A stretch of 64,000 bases of DNA from Spectribacter acetivorans (GCF_031846305.1 NZ_JAVRHY010000012.1:1-64000), one strand, 5' to 3'; numbered from the stretch's first letter, positions 6,806 to 15,885 are shown. Program-made: numbers and translations. Notes: generated by a model not told the origin, from the sequence alone.

Positions 6806-9513
6806 TCCGCGACCGCGCCACCACCTTCGCCCACGACTGGGCGGACGAGTCCTACGAGCGCGGCGAGGCCCAGACCTTCTGGAACGAGTTCTTCCAGGTC
6901 TTCGGCGTCGATCGGCGGCGCGTGGCCACATTCGAAAAGCATGTCCGGAAACTGGGTGACAAGGCCGGGTTCATCGACTGCTTCTGGCCCGGCACCCTGA
7001 TTGCCGAGCACAAATCCCTGGGCAAGGATCTGGATTCCGCGTTCATCCAGGCGCTGGACTACTTTGCCGAACTCAAGGACCGCGACCTGCCCCGCTACGT
7101 GGTGGTCTCGGATTTCGCCACCATCCGCTTGCACGACCTCGAGGACAATACCGACCACGAGTTCGCTCTCAAGGATCTGCCCAGCCAGATCAAGCGCTTC
7201 GGCTTCATCGCCGGCTACAAGCCGCAGGTGCTGCGCGCCGAGGACCCGGTCAACGTCAAGGCCGCCGAGCGCATGGGCCGGCTGCACGACGCCCTCAAGG
7301 CCAGCGGCTACGACGGCCACAAGCTGGAAATGCTGCTGGTGCGCCTGCTGTTCTGCCTGTTCGCGGAGGACACCGGCATCTTCCAGCCGGCCCAGGCCTT
7401 CCGGCTGTGGCTGGAGGAACGCACGGCCGAGGACGGCAGCGACCTGGGCGCCGCACTCACCCACGCCTTCCAGGTGCTCAACACCGCGCATGACCGGCGA
7501 TCCGGCTCGCTGGACGAGCAGCTCGCCGCCTTCCCCTACGTCAACGGCCGCCTGTTCGAGGAGACACTGCCCATCGCCGCCTTTGACTCGGCCATGCGCG
7601 ACGCCTTGCTGGAAGCCTGCGCGCTGGACTGGTCGCAGATCAGCCCGGCGGTGTTCGGCGCCATGTTCCAGTCGATCATGGACAGCGACGCCCGGCGCAA
7701 CCTCGGTGCCCACTACACCAGCGAACAGAACATCGAAAAGCTGATCAAGCCGCTGTTCCTGGACGAGCTGCGGGCCGAGTTCGAGCGGGTGAAACACAAC
7801 CGCAACAAGCTGTTCGAATTCCACAAGAAGCTGCGCACCCTCACCTTCCTGGACCCGGCCTGCGGCTGCGGCAACTTCCTGGTGGTCACCTACCGCCACC
7901 TGCGGGAACTGGAGCTGGACGTGCTGCGCGCCTCGCGGCAGTCAGGCCAGCTGTCGCTGGACGTCCACGGCCTGATCCACATCGACGTCGACCAGTTCTA
8001 CGGCATCGAGATCGAGGAATTCCCCGCCCGCATTGCCGAGGTTGCCCTGTGGCTGACCGACCACCAGATGAACGTCAGGGTGGGCGAGGAATTCGGTATG
8101 TACTTCGCCCGCATTCCACTGACTTCCACACCGCATATCCATCACGGCAATGCGTTGCGGATGGACTGGGAGGACGTAGTGCCGAAGGTGCGACTCAGTT
8201 ACATCCTCGGGAATCCGCCCTTCATCGGCGCCAAGTTCATGAGCAAGGCCAACCGGCAGGAGTTGGCCGACGTCTCCGGCGAGACCCGGAACATCGGCCT
8301 GCTGGATTACGTGACCGGCTGGTATTTCAAGGCGGCGGATCTGATTCAGGGCACGGACGTTCGCTGCGCGTTCGTCTCCACCAATTCCATCAGCCAGGGC
8401 GAGCAACCCGGCCTGCTCTGGCCGCCGCTGTTCGCTCGGGACCTGAAGATCGACTTCGCCCACACCACCTTCCGCTGGAACAATGAGGCCCGCGGCAAGG
8501 CCGCCGTGCATTGCGTCATCGTGGGCTTTGGCATCGGCGACAGGCCCGGCAAGGTGATCTACGAATACGACGACATCGCCGGGCCGCCGCAAGCGCGGGA
8601 TGCGACGAACGTCAATCCCTATCTGGCCGATGCGCCGGATGTCTGCCTGCCCCGGCGCCGCTCACCGATCTGCGATGTCCCGGCAATCGGCATCGGCAAC
8701 AAGCCTATCGATGGCGGGCACTATCTTTTCACGCCCGAGGAGAAGGCGGCGTTTCTGGAACGGGAGCCGGCGGCCGCGGCTTACTTCAAGCGCTGGATCG
8801 GTTCACGCGAGTTTCTGCAGGGCATCGAACGCTGGTGTCTGTGGCTGGGCGACTGTTCGCCGTCGGAGCTGGCGCGCCTGCCGGCGTGTCGCGAACGCAT
8901 CGAGGCCGTGCGCGAATCCCGGCTTGCCAGCAAGAGTGCGCCTACTCGCCGGCTGGCGGATACGCCCACGCGGTTTCATGTGGAGAACTTTCCAGAGTCC
9001 AATTACCTGATAGTTCCGGAGGTTTCGTCGGAGCGTCGCCCCTATATTCCGATTGGTTTTGCAGGGCCAGATGTAATTTGCAGCAATCTGGTCAAGATTA
9101 TTCCGGACGTGGAACAGTTTGAGTTTGGGGTGATTCATTCGGGCATGCACATGGCTTGGGTCCGCTACACCTGCGGCCGCCTGAAAAGTGACTTCCGCTA
9201 CTCCAAAGACATCGTCTACAACAACTTTCCCTGGCCGCAGAATGTCTCCGCCAACAAACGCCAGGCGGTGCATACCGCCGCCCAGGGCGTGCTCGACGCC
9301 CGCGAACAGTTTCCGGACGCGACCCTGGCCGATCTCTACGACCCGCTGACCATGCCGCCGGCCCTGCTCAAGGCCCATCGCGCGCTGGACCGGGCGGTGG
9401 ATGCCGCCTACAGCAAGCGGAAATTCAAGGGCGACGCCGACCGGGTGGCGTTTCTGTTCGAGGAATACGCCAAGCTCACCAGTCTGCCACCGGCGGACAA
9501 GGGCCGGGCCTGA
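6784..9513 (+). CDS. MmeI-like type IIL/IIG restriction-modification enzyme (single chain)
   Basis: A 909-aa protein with nuclease, helical spacer, adenine methyltransferase and target-recognition parts, close to MmeI in length (about 919). The PD-(D/E)XK-like nuclease motif is intact: D65-x9-E75-x-K77 (IDCFWPGTLIAEHK). The methyltransferase has SAM motif I DPACGCGNF from D357 and catalytic motif IV NPPF at 477-480. The C-terminal third (about 600-909) should hold the target-recognition domain that sets the DNA site for both activities. No separate specificity or modification gene is needed in this class. It lies in an accessory pocket beside a toxin-antitoxin pair. The recognition sequence cannot be read off. 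Confidence 0.92.
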   Translation: MPLSWNEIRDRATTFAHDWADESYERGEAQTFWNEFFQVFGVDRRRVATFEKHVRKLGDKAGFIDCFWPGTLIAEHKSLGKDLDSAFIQALDYFAELKDRDLPRYVVVSDFATIRLHDLEDNTDHEFALKDLPSQIKRFGFIAGYKPQVLRAEDPVNVKAAERMGRLHDALKASGYDGHKLEMLLVRLLFCLFAEDTGIFQPAQAFRLWLEERTAEDGSDLGAALTHAFQVLNTAHDRRSGSLDEQLAAFPYVNGRLFEETLPIAAFDSAMRDALLEACALDWSQISPAVFGAMFQSIMDSDARRNLGAHYTSEQNIEKLIKPLFLDELRAEFERVKHNRNKLFEFHKKLRTLTFLDPACGCGNFLVVTYRHLRELELDVLRASRQSGQLSLDVHGLIHIDVDQFYGIEIEEFPARIAEVALWLTDHQMNVRVGEEFGMYFARIPLTSTPHIHHGNALRMDWEDVVPKVRLSYILGNPPFIGAKFMSKANRQELADVSGETRNIGLLDYVTGWYFKAADLIQGTDVRCAFVSTNSISQGEQPGLLWPPLFARDLKIDFAHTTFRWNNEARGKAAVHCVIVGFGIGDRPGKVIYEYDDIAGPPQARDATNVNPYLADAPDVCLPRRRSPICDVPAIGIGNKPIDGGHYLFTPEEKAAFLEREPAAAAYFKRWIGSREFLQGIERWCLWLGDCSPSELARLPACRERIEAVRESRLASKSAPTRRLADTPTRFHVENFPESNYLIVPEVSSERRPYIPIGFAGPDVICSNLVKIIPDVEQFEFGVIHSGMHMAWVRYTCGRLKSDFRYSKDIVYNNFPWPQNVSANKRQAVHTAAQGVLDAREQFPDATLADLYDPLTMPPALLKAHRALDRAVDAAYSKRKFKGDADRVAFLFEEYAKLTSLPPADKGRA

Positions 9514-9515
9514 TC

Positions 9516-9806
9516 GTGTGCCTCGCGCCCGAGTTCTTCGAGGGCCGGGCGCGCTACATCGAGCGATGTATCGAACAGGGCGAGCAGCCGCTCGAGGACT
9601 GGCTGGAAGCCGCCGGATGGACGCACGACGATCTGGTGCAGGCGGGTCTGCTCGTGCTTAGGGGGATCGCCAGCACGGCCGATCTGATCGACCATCGGCT
9701 GACCGCGGCCGGCCGCCGCTACCTGCGGTCGCCGCGCGGCTACGAGGTGCTGCTGGTCCGGGCGGGAATGCAGCAGCAGCTTGGCTGCCGTCTGAAATCG
9801 TCGTAA
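9516..9806 (+). CDS. Small protein of unknown function after the MmeI-like gene
   Basis: A 96-aa, soluble-looking protein starting with GTG two bases after the stop of the restriction-methylation gene, so it is very probably co-translated. It has an N-terminal helical part (APEFFEGRARYIERCIEQGE) and a C-terminal RLTAAGRRYLRSPRGYEVLLVRAG. I do not recognise the family. Position suggests an accessory or leftover of the RM locus. Confidence 0.6.
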   Translation: MCLAPEFFEGRARYIERCIEQGEQPLEDWLEAAGWTHDDLVQAGLLVLRGIASTADLIDHRLTAAGRRYLRSPRGYEVLLVRAGMQQQLGCRLKSS

Positions 9807-9821
9807 CGAGCACCCGGGTGT

Positions 9822-10049
9822 TCAGCCCGTCGATTCGTCAATGCTGTTGTCGGCCGGGTCCACGAATCCCGGCCATAGCCGGTTGTGATCGTCCTGCTTG
9901 ATCAGCGCCTGCTCGCGCAACTGCCGCAGGTCCCGTTGCCGGGTCTTGGGCGTGAGTCTGGCGTACAGGGCCTGATACCAGGCGGCGCGCTGCAGTTTGT
10001 GCAGGGGTGGCGGCCGGCCATGCTCGAGCACGGCGCAGTCCGGGGACAT
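9822..10049 (-). pseudogene. Probable remnant with a winged-helix-like tail (Fic-type C-terminus?)
   Basis: A 75-codon open frame whose middle reads WYQALYARLTPKTRQRDLRQLREQALI, which resembles the helix-turn-helix tail found at the end of many Fic-family proteins. No Fic catalytic motif is present and there is no upstream part, so it looks like the 3' end of a lost gene. The assignment is weak; it may also be a non-coding frame. It occupies most of the 326-bp gap between the small gene and the lipoprotein gene; the rest holds only a run of eight or more G near 10092. Confidence 0.35.
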
Positions 10050-10132
10050 GCCGACGTTATGGGCGACTTCTGCGATAAGCTGTAGGCGAGAGGGGGGGGG
10101 CTCCAGCTCATTCCAAAAAGGGGAAAGTCTCT

Positions 10133-10345
10133 ATGCGATATATCCTGACGACGCTGCTGGCGGCGTGGTTCCTGGCCGCCTGCTCCCAGGGTGATGATGA
10201 GGCCTCGTCAGGCGGCGGCAGCGCCGCTCCGGAGGAAGGTGACTCCACCAGCCTGAGCATCGATACGGAAAACGGTGGGGTGTCCTACGAGAACAAGGAC
10301 GGTGGCGGAGATACCTCGATCTCCATCGATACCGACGACGAGTAG
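10133..10345 (+). CDS. Small acidic lipoprotein, unknown function
   Basis: A 70-aa protein with a lipoprotein signal peptide: MRYILTTLLAAWF then lipobox LAAC with Cys17. The mature part is short, Gly/Ser/Asp-rich and strongly acidic, and contains the approximate repeat SLSIDTE / SISIDTD. It is probably anchored to a membrane after lipidation. No family recognised. It stands alone between the accessory island and the monooxygenase gene. Confidence 0.7.
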   Translation: MRYILTTLLAAWFLAACSQGDDEASSGGGSAAPEEGDSTSLSIDTENGGVSYENKDGGGDTSISIDTDDE

Positions 10346-10474
10346 GTGACCGCGAACAGGCGTCGGCCGGAAATGCTGGCCGGCGGCCTGTTGTGCCACA
10401 ACCGGCAAGACGTGTTTCCGGATGACGCGGATGATGCTAATGTGCCGGTCTGGTTAACCGCACGGTAAGCAGTC

Positions 10475-11965
10475 ATGGCCAACCCGCATGTGGACGTTCT
10501 GATCATTGGCGCCGGCGTTTCCGGCATCGGCACCGCCTGTCACCTGCAGCGCGGCTGCCCGGACAAGAGCTTCGCGATTCTGGAGCGCCGCGACGACATC
10601 GGCGGTACCTGGGACCTGTTCCGCTATCCCGGCATTCGTTCGGATTCGGACATGTACACCTTCGGCTTCGAGTTCCGCCCCTGGAAAGAGCCGAAAATCC
10701 TGGCTGACGGGCCGTCGATCAAGAGTTACGTGCGGGCCACCGCGGACGAGCATGACGTCCATCGCCACATCAATTTCGGGCTGAAGGTGGAATCCGCCGA
10801 GTGGTCCAGCGCTGACGCCTGCTGGACGGTCACCGCGGTGCGCGAGGCCACCGGCGAAACCGAAACCTTTACCGGCAGCTTTCTGATGGGGGCCACCGGC
10901 TACTACCGCTACGACGAGGGCCACAAGCCGGACTTCCCGGGCGAGGACAAGTTCAAGGGCACGGTGATCCATCCGCAGCACTGGCCGGAGAATCTCGACT
11001 ACGCCGGCAAGAAGGTGGTGGTGATCGGCAGTGGCGCCACCGCGGTAACGCTGGTGCCCGCGATGGCGGGCGAGGCCGAGAAGGTGACCATGCTGCAGCG
11101 TTCGCCCGGCTACATCATTTCCCTGCCGGCCGTGGACAAGATTTCCGAAGCCCTCTACAAGGTGCTGCCGGATGATCTGGTCTACCGCATGACCAGGGCG
11201 CGCAACGTGGCCATGCAGCGGGTGATCTACAACACCTCGCAGCGTTTCCCCGGCTTCATGAAGTGGCTGTTGCAGCGTGGCGCCCGCCGCGCGCTGGGGC
11301 CCGACTTCGACATGCGTCACTTCGAGCCCGACTACAACCCCTGGGACGAGCGCATGTGCGCGGTGCCCAGCGGTGACCTGTTCAAGGTGCTGCGGCGCGG
11401 TCAGGCCGAGGTGGTCACCGACCACATCGACAGTTTCACCGAGAACGGCATCCGCCTGAAATCGGGGCAGGAGCTGGAGGCCGACATCATCATTTCGGCC
11501 ACCGGGCTGGATGTGCGCCTGCTCGGTGACATGAGTCTGGCTGTGGACGGCGAGGCCGTGGATATCTCCGAGCGCGTGCTCTACAAGGCCACCATGCTGG
11601 AGGGCGTGCCCAACGCCGCCATCATCTTCGGCTACATCAATGCCTCGTGGACGTTGAAGGTGGATATCGTCGGTCAGTATCTGTGCCGGCTGCTCAAGCA
11701 CATGGACGAGCAGGGCGTGGACATCGCGGTGCCGCGTGACCACGAGGACTGCCGCGAGGAAGGCTCCGCGCTGGACGCGCTGCAGTCCGGCTACATCCAG
11801 CGGGTCGCCCACAAGCTGCCGCGCCAGGGCACCAAGGCACCGTGGCGCATGACCCAGGATTACAAGACCGATCGCCCGATCCTCTGCAAGGACCCGGTCG
11901 ACGACGGCTACCTGGAATTCGAGCGGGCCGCGGATCATCGGGTGAAGGCCCCGCGCGCGGCCTGA
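10475..11965 (+). CDS. Flavin-containing monooxygenase, Baeyer-Villiger type
   Basis: A 496-aa FAD/NADPH monooxygenase that would insert oxygen into ketones, or oxidise N/S centres. It has two Rossmann motifs, GAGVSG at 12-17 for FAD and GSGATA for NADPH, and the Baeyer-Villiger fingerprint FxGxxxHxxxWP at F160-P171 (FKGTVIHPQHWP). GGTWDLFRYPGIRSDSDMYT is typical of the class. Substrate is not predictable. It is followed by a strong palindromic terminator and stands as a single-gene unit. Confidence 0.93.
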   Translation: MANPHVDVLIIGAGVSGIGTACHLQRGCPDKSFAILERRDDIGGTWDLFRYPGIRSDSDMYTFGFEFRPWKEPKILADGPSIKSYVRATADEHDVHRHINFGLKVESAEWSSADACWTVTAVREATGETETFTGSFLMGATGYYRYDEGHKPDFPGEDKFKGTVIHPQHWPENLDYAGKKVVVIGSGATAVTLVPAMAGEAEKVTMLQRSPGYIISLPAVDKISEALYKVLPDDLVYRMTRARNVAMQRVIYNTSQRFPGFMKWLLQRGARRALGPDFDMRHFEPDYNPWDERMCAVPSGDLFKVLRRGQAEVVTDHIDSFTENGIRLKSGQELEADIIISATGLDVRLLGDMSLAVDGEAVDISERVLYKATMLEGVPNAAIIFGYINASWTLKVDIVGQYLCRLLKHMDEQGVDIAVPRDHEDCREEGSALDALQSGYIQRVAHKLPRQGTKAPWRMTQDYKTDRPILCKDPVDDGYLEFERAADHRVKAPRAA

Positions 11966-11983
11966 TTGGGTGCCGGTTGAATA

Positions 11984-12007
11984 CAACCCCCGCCTGAGCG
12001 GGGGTTG
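11984..12007. terminator. Bidirectional terminator between convergent genes
   Basis: A perfect 10-bp stem CAACCCCCGC/GCGGGGGTTG with a CTGA loop lies between the monooxygenase gene and the convergent exported-protein gene. It has a short T-rich tail on the plus strand (TTGTTG) and an A/T-containing tail on the other, so it probably stops transcription from both sides. Confidence 0.75.
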
Positions 12008-12060
12008 TTGAGTTGGCGCCGGCGGCCGGTGCCAGTACGCCGGCCGACGTCCGGTTTTGG

Positions 12061-12705
12061 TTACATCGGCAGGCCGGACAGCGGCAGCTCACCCAGCAGC
12101 ATGGTCAGCGACTCCGGCCCGAAGGCCCCAATCGGCAGATCGCCGGGCACTGGTGCGGCGCCGCCCGTCGGCAGGCCCAGTTCGGGGGCATTCAGCGTCA
12201 GGTCGAACGTGGTACTGGCAATGGCCTGGCTCAGCGGCGTGGTCAGTGGGCTGCCTGCCGCGGCCAGCTGCTGCGCCGGCCCGTCCATCTGCTGGTAAAC
12301 CGGCAACAGCAGGCTGTAACCGGTATTGGTCAGGGCCCGATAGCTCTGGGCCAGCGGCAGCGTCGGCGTGCCGTCGGCCAGCTGAATGGCGAATCCCTGG
12401 AAGGCGGCGTTGCCGTTGTTGAACATCTGCGTGACATTGCCCGTCTGCGGACTGTCCGGGTCCACGGCGGCCAGCGCGGCGGCACGCAATCCGCCGCCAC
12501 GGACATCCTGGCCCGTGACCAGGGCGTTGGCGGCGTCGTCAATGTTGTTGAACGATTGCACCAGTGTCTGTGGACCGAGCGATGCCGGGTCGCCGGCGAA
12601 GCCGCCGAGGGCGCTGGTCAGGGCATCCAGATTCTGGGCGGAACCGGCGCCGGCGAATCCGGCCAGCAGCGTGGCGGTGAGCACGCGATAGGCGTGGCGT
12701 TTCAT
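12061..12705 (-). CDS. Exported protein of unknown function
   Basis: A 214-aa protein with a signal peptide (MKRHAYRVLTATLLAG ending GSAQ near residue 23). The mature part is rich in Ala, Gly, Leu, Pro and Asn, with no Cys and no recognisable catalytic motif; it has NNIDDAANAL and QMFNNGNAAFQGF stretches. The start was chosen for the signal peptide and the AGGAGAG 6 nt upstream. It is transcribed divergently from glnS. Family unknown to me. Confidence 0.75.
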   Translation of the reverse strand: MKRHAYRVLTATLLAGFAGAGSAQNLDALTSALGGFAGDPASLGPQTLVQSFNNIDDAANALVTGQDVRGGGLRAAALAAVDPDSPQTGNVTQMFNNGNAAFQGFAIQLADGTPTLPLAQSYRALTNTGYSLLLPVYQQMDGPAQQLAAAGSPLTTPLSQAIASTTFDLTLNAPELGLPTGGAAPVPGDLPIGAFGPESLTMLLGELPLSGLPM

Positions 12706-12844
12706 GGCTCTCTCCTGTGTCAGTGATTTTGTCGTCCAAGTGTCGCATCGTTGCGTACGTTCGGGAACGTCACGAGTATGCAATGGTGCGGCGTGATCGC
12801 CGGTGTGACGGGTCTGGCGACTGTCGCCGGGTGGATGCAGGCGT

Positions 12845-12850
12845 CTATAA
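12845..12850 (+). promoter_or_regulatory. -10 box of the probable glnS promoter
   Basis: A consensus TATAAT followed by GC-rich sequence lies 62 bp upstream of the glnS start codon. The -35 region 17 bp further upstream is poor. Start of transcription would be near 12857. Confidence 0.5.
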
Positions 12851-12911
12851 TGCCGGCTCGCATGATTTTCGCCGTCGCCGCATGCCGGCCGGCGCCCTGG
12901 CCGCCAACCCT

Positions 12912-14609
12912 ATGACCGATTCCGACGCGCCGGACCGCAAGGCCGCCAACAACTTCCTGCGCAACCTGATTGCCGAGCAGATTGCGTCCGGCGAGCACCA
13001 GGGCGAGGTGGTGACCCGGTTCCCGCCGGAACCCAACGGTTATCTGCATATCGGCCACGCCAAGTCCATCTGGCTGAATTTCGGTCTGGCGGAGACATTC
13101 GGCGGGCGCTGCCATCTGCGCTTCGACGACACCAACCCGGGCGCCGAGAATCCCGAGTACGTCCAGGCCATCCAGGACGACGTCCAGTGGCTGGGCTATG
13201 AGTGGGCCGGCCACGTCCGCTATGCCTCGGACTACTTCGACGAGCTGTACGGCTACGCCGAGCATCTGATCGAGGCCGGCCTGGCCTACGTGGACGACCA
13301 GTCTGCCGAGCAGGCCAGCGCCAGCCGCGGCACGCTGACCGAGCCCGGCGTGAACAGCCCGTTCCGCGACCGCGACGTGGCGGAGAACCTGGACCTTTTT
13401 CGCCGCATGCGGGCCGGCGAGTTCGCCGACGGTGCCTGCGTGCTGCGGGCGAAGATCGACATGGCTGCCGGCAACATGAATCTGCGCGATCCGGTGCTGT
13501 ACCGCATCCGCCGGGCCGCACACCACCAGACCGGGGACGCCTGGTGCATCTACCCGTCCTATGATTTCGCCCATGGCCAGTCCGACGCCATCGAGGGGGT
13601 GACCCACTCCATCTGCACGCTGGAGTTCGAGGACCACCGCCCGCTCTACGACTGGCTGATCGAGCGCCTGCCGGTGCCCTCGCGCCCGCGCCAGTACGAA
13701 TTCAGCCGGCTGAACATCAACTACACCGTCACCAGCAAGCGGCGTCTCAAACTGCTGGTGGACGAGGGTTTCGTCGATGGCTGGGACGATCCGCGCATGC
13801 CCACGCTCTGCGGCATCCGCCGGCGTGGTTACACCCCGACGTCGATCCGCCGCTTCTGCGAGATGGTGGGGGTGTCGCGTGCCGACGGCGTGGTGGACAT
13901 GGCGATGGTGGAACACGCCCTGCGCGACGACCTCAACGAGAACGCCCCCCGCGCCATGTGCGTGATCGACCCGCTGAAACTGGTGATCACCAACCTGCCG
14001 GACGATCATGTGGAAATGCTCACCGCGGCCGGTCATCCGCAGCGCGAGGGCTTCGCCGACCGCCAGCTGCCCTTCACCCGCGAGGTATGGATCGAGCGAG
14101 AGGATTTCCGCGAGGAGGCCAACAAGAAGTACAAGCGGCTGGTGCTGGGCAAGAAGGTGCGGCTGCGCAACGGCTACGTGCTGACGGCGGATGATGTCAT
14201 CAAGGACACGGACGGCCGCATCACCGAAGTGCATTGCAGCTATGATCCGGACACGCTGGGCAGCGACCCGGCCGACGGCGTCAAGCCCAAGGGCGTGATC
14301 CACTGGGTATCGGTCAGCCACGGCAGACGCGCCACCGTGCGGTTGTACGACCGGCTGTTCGCCCACGAAACCCCGGGCCGCGGCGATACAGATTTCCGCG
14401 ACCAGATCAATCCGGATTCGCTCACGGTATACGAGGACTGCTGGATCGAGCCGGGCGCGGCCGATGCCGAGCCCGAGGCCATGTTCCAGTTCGAGCGGGT
14501 CGGCTATTTCGTGGCCGACCGCCATGACCACACACCGGACGCGCCGGTGTTCAATCGCAGCGTGGCATTGCGGGACACCTGGGCCAGGATCGAGGCGGCC
14601 GGGGCGTGA
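12912..14609 (+). CDS. glnS: Glutaminyl-tRNA synthetase
   Basis: Class I aminoacyl-tRNA synthetase of 565 aa that charges tRNA-Gln. Signature motifs: HIGH at 46-49 within PPEPNGYLHIGHAKS and VTSKR at 273-277, a variant of KMSKR (VMSKR in E. coli). The C-terminal anticodon-binding beta-barrels follow, with GKKVRLRNGYVL and FQFERVGYF. The frame is open further upstream, but MTDSDAPDRKAANNF aligns with the start of E. coli GlnS and is preferred. Confidence 0.97.
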   Translation: MTDSDAPDRKAANNFLRNLIAEQIASGEHQGEVVTRFPPEPNGYLHIGHAKSIWLNFGLAETFGGRCHLRFDDTNPGAENPEYVQAIQDDVQWLGYEWAGHVRYASDYFDELYGYAEHLIEAGLAYVDDQSAEQASASRGTLTEPGVNSPFRDRDVAENLDLFRRMRAGEFADGACVLRAKIDMAAGNMNLRDPVLYRIRRAAHHQTGDAWCIYPSYDFAHGQSDAIEGVTHSICTLEFEDHRPLYDWLIERLPVPSRPRQYEFSRLNINYTVTSKRRLKLLVDEGFVDGWDDPRMPTLCGIRRRGYTPTSIRRFCEMVGVSRADGVVDMAMVEHALRDDLNENAPRAMCVIDPLKLVITNLPDDHVEMLTAAGHPQREGFADRQLPFTREVWIEREDFREEANKKYKRLVLGKKVRLRNGYVLTADDVIKDTDGRITEVHCSYDPDTLGSDPADGVKPKGVIHWVSVSHGRRATVRLYDRLFAHETPGRGDTDFRDQINPDSLTVYEDCWIEPGAADAEPEAMFQFERVGYFVADRHDHTPDAPVFNRSVALRDTWARIEAAGA

Positions 14610-14643
14610 GCATCCACACCGGTTTCGTCGAGGGGGACAAACC

Positions 14644-15885
14644 ATGCCTTCACACGCGACCTTGCTGAACCGCCTCGGGCGGGTCCTGGCGATGGCCGCC
14701 GGACTGGCGGCAGGCGCCGCGGGTGCCGCCGAGCTGCGCGACGTGGTGATCGCCGGCAATAACTGGGACGGCACCGCCACCGTGTTCGACCCGGACACCT
14801 TCGAGGTGATCACCGAGATCAACGTGGTACCCGACCGCGAGCAGCGGATGGAAGAGATCCGCGGCAATCCCTGGCGCTGGGTGCAGTTCCAGTTCATCCG
14901 CCACGTGATCGGCGAGGGCAACGATCAGCTGGTGGACGACATGTTCACCTCCAACGACGGCCGCCGACTGTTCGTGTCGCGGCCGAGCTTTGCCGATGTG
15001 GTGGCCATTGATGTGGCCAGCGGGGAGATCGTCTGGCGTACTCCGGTCGAAGGCGCCCGGTCCGATCACGCCGCTATCTCGCCGGACGGCAAGACCTTCC
15101 TGGTGTCGGCCTCCATGGCCAACCGGGTGCATGCCATCGACACCGAAACCGGCGAGATCACGGGCGGCTTCGACTCCGGCGATCAGCCGCACGAGAACAG
15201 CTATTCCGAGGACGGCGAGCGCATCTACCACGCCAGCATCGGCAAGGTGTTCGTGCCCACCACCGCCGGCTGGCTGGACTGGCTCAAGGGCGACCGCTGG
15301 TTCCAGGTGGTGGATGCCGACAGCTTCGAGGTACTCGAGCGGGTGGACATGGGCGAGAAGCTGGCCGAGTTCGGCATGCCCTGGGTGGATTCGGCGGTGC
15401 GGCCCATGGCCGTGCATCCCGACGAGCGCTTCGTCTACATGCAGATTTCGTTTCTGCACGGCTTCGTCGAATACGACCTGACCGAGGATCGGGTCACCCG
15501 GGTGGCCAAGCTGCCGGTGCCGGCGGAAACCGAGGCTATGTCGACCTGGGACTACCAGCTCAATTCGGCCCACCACGGCCTCGCCATGAATCCCGCGGGC
15601 AGCAAGCTGTGCGTGGCGGGCACCATGGATGGCTATGCCGCGATCGTGGACCGCGAGACGCTGGAACCGACCCTTATCGAACTGGCGGAGCATCCGCTCG
15701 ACGCCAAGCCCTACTGGGCCACCGAGAGCGCGGACGGCCAACACTGTTACGTGTCGGTGAGCCAGCAGGATCGGGTGTCGGTGATTTCGTTCGAATCCGC
15801 TGAGGAAGTCGCCAGCGTGCCGGTGGGCGATCACCCCCAGCGGGTGCGCACCGGCCGGCTGCGGCTGGACGAGACCGCGCCGTGA
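14644..15885 (+). CDS. Secreted YncE-like beta-propeller protein
   Basis: A 413-aa exported protein with a signal peptide (about residues 1-28, ending AGAA). The rest is made of repeated blades of the YVTN/YncE kind: ATVFDPDTFEVITEINV, VAIDVASGEIVWRT, VHAIDTETGEITGG, QVVDADSFEVLERV and AIVDRETLEP. Such propellers act in the periplasm as binding scaffolds or resemble subunits of quinoprotein dehydrogenases; no enzyme residues can be named here. It follows glnS by 34 bp and its stop overlaps the rsmG start (GTGA). Confidence 0.75.
   Translation: MPSHATLLNRLGRVLAMAAGLAAGAAGAAELRDVVIAGNNWDGTATVFDPDTFEVITEINVVPDREQRMEEIRGNPWRWVQFQFIRHVIGEGNDQLVDDMFTSNDGRRLFVSRPSFADVVAIDVASGEIVWRTPVEGARSDHAAISPDGKTFLVSASMANRVHAIDTETGEITGGFDSGDQPHENSYSEDGERIYHASIGKVFVPTTAGWLDWLKGDRWFQVVDADSFEVLERVDMGEKLAEFGMPWVDSAVRPMAVHPDERFVYMQISFLHGFVEYDLTEDRVTRVAKLPVPAETEAMSTWDYQLNSAHHGLAMNPAGSKLCVAGTMDGYAAIVDRETLEPTLIELAEHPLDAKPYWATESADGQHCYVSVSQQDRVSVISFESAEEVASVPVGDHPQRVRTGRLRLDETAP

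Noticed and set aside
6334..7899. A 521-codon minus-strand open frame across the toxin gene, the repeats and the restriction gene
   Set aside because: It crosses gene boundaries and the repeat region; product is low-complexity His/Glu/Gly sequence typical of shadows.
12720..14921. A 733-codon open frame antisense to glnS
   Set aside because: High GC leaves few stop codons on the opposite strand; glnS with clear motifs occupies the plus strand and the antisense product has no recognisable domain.
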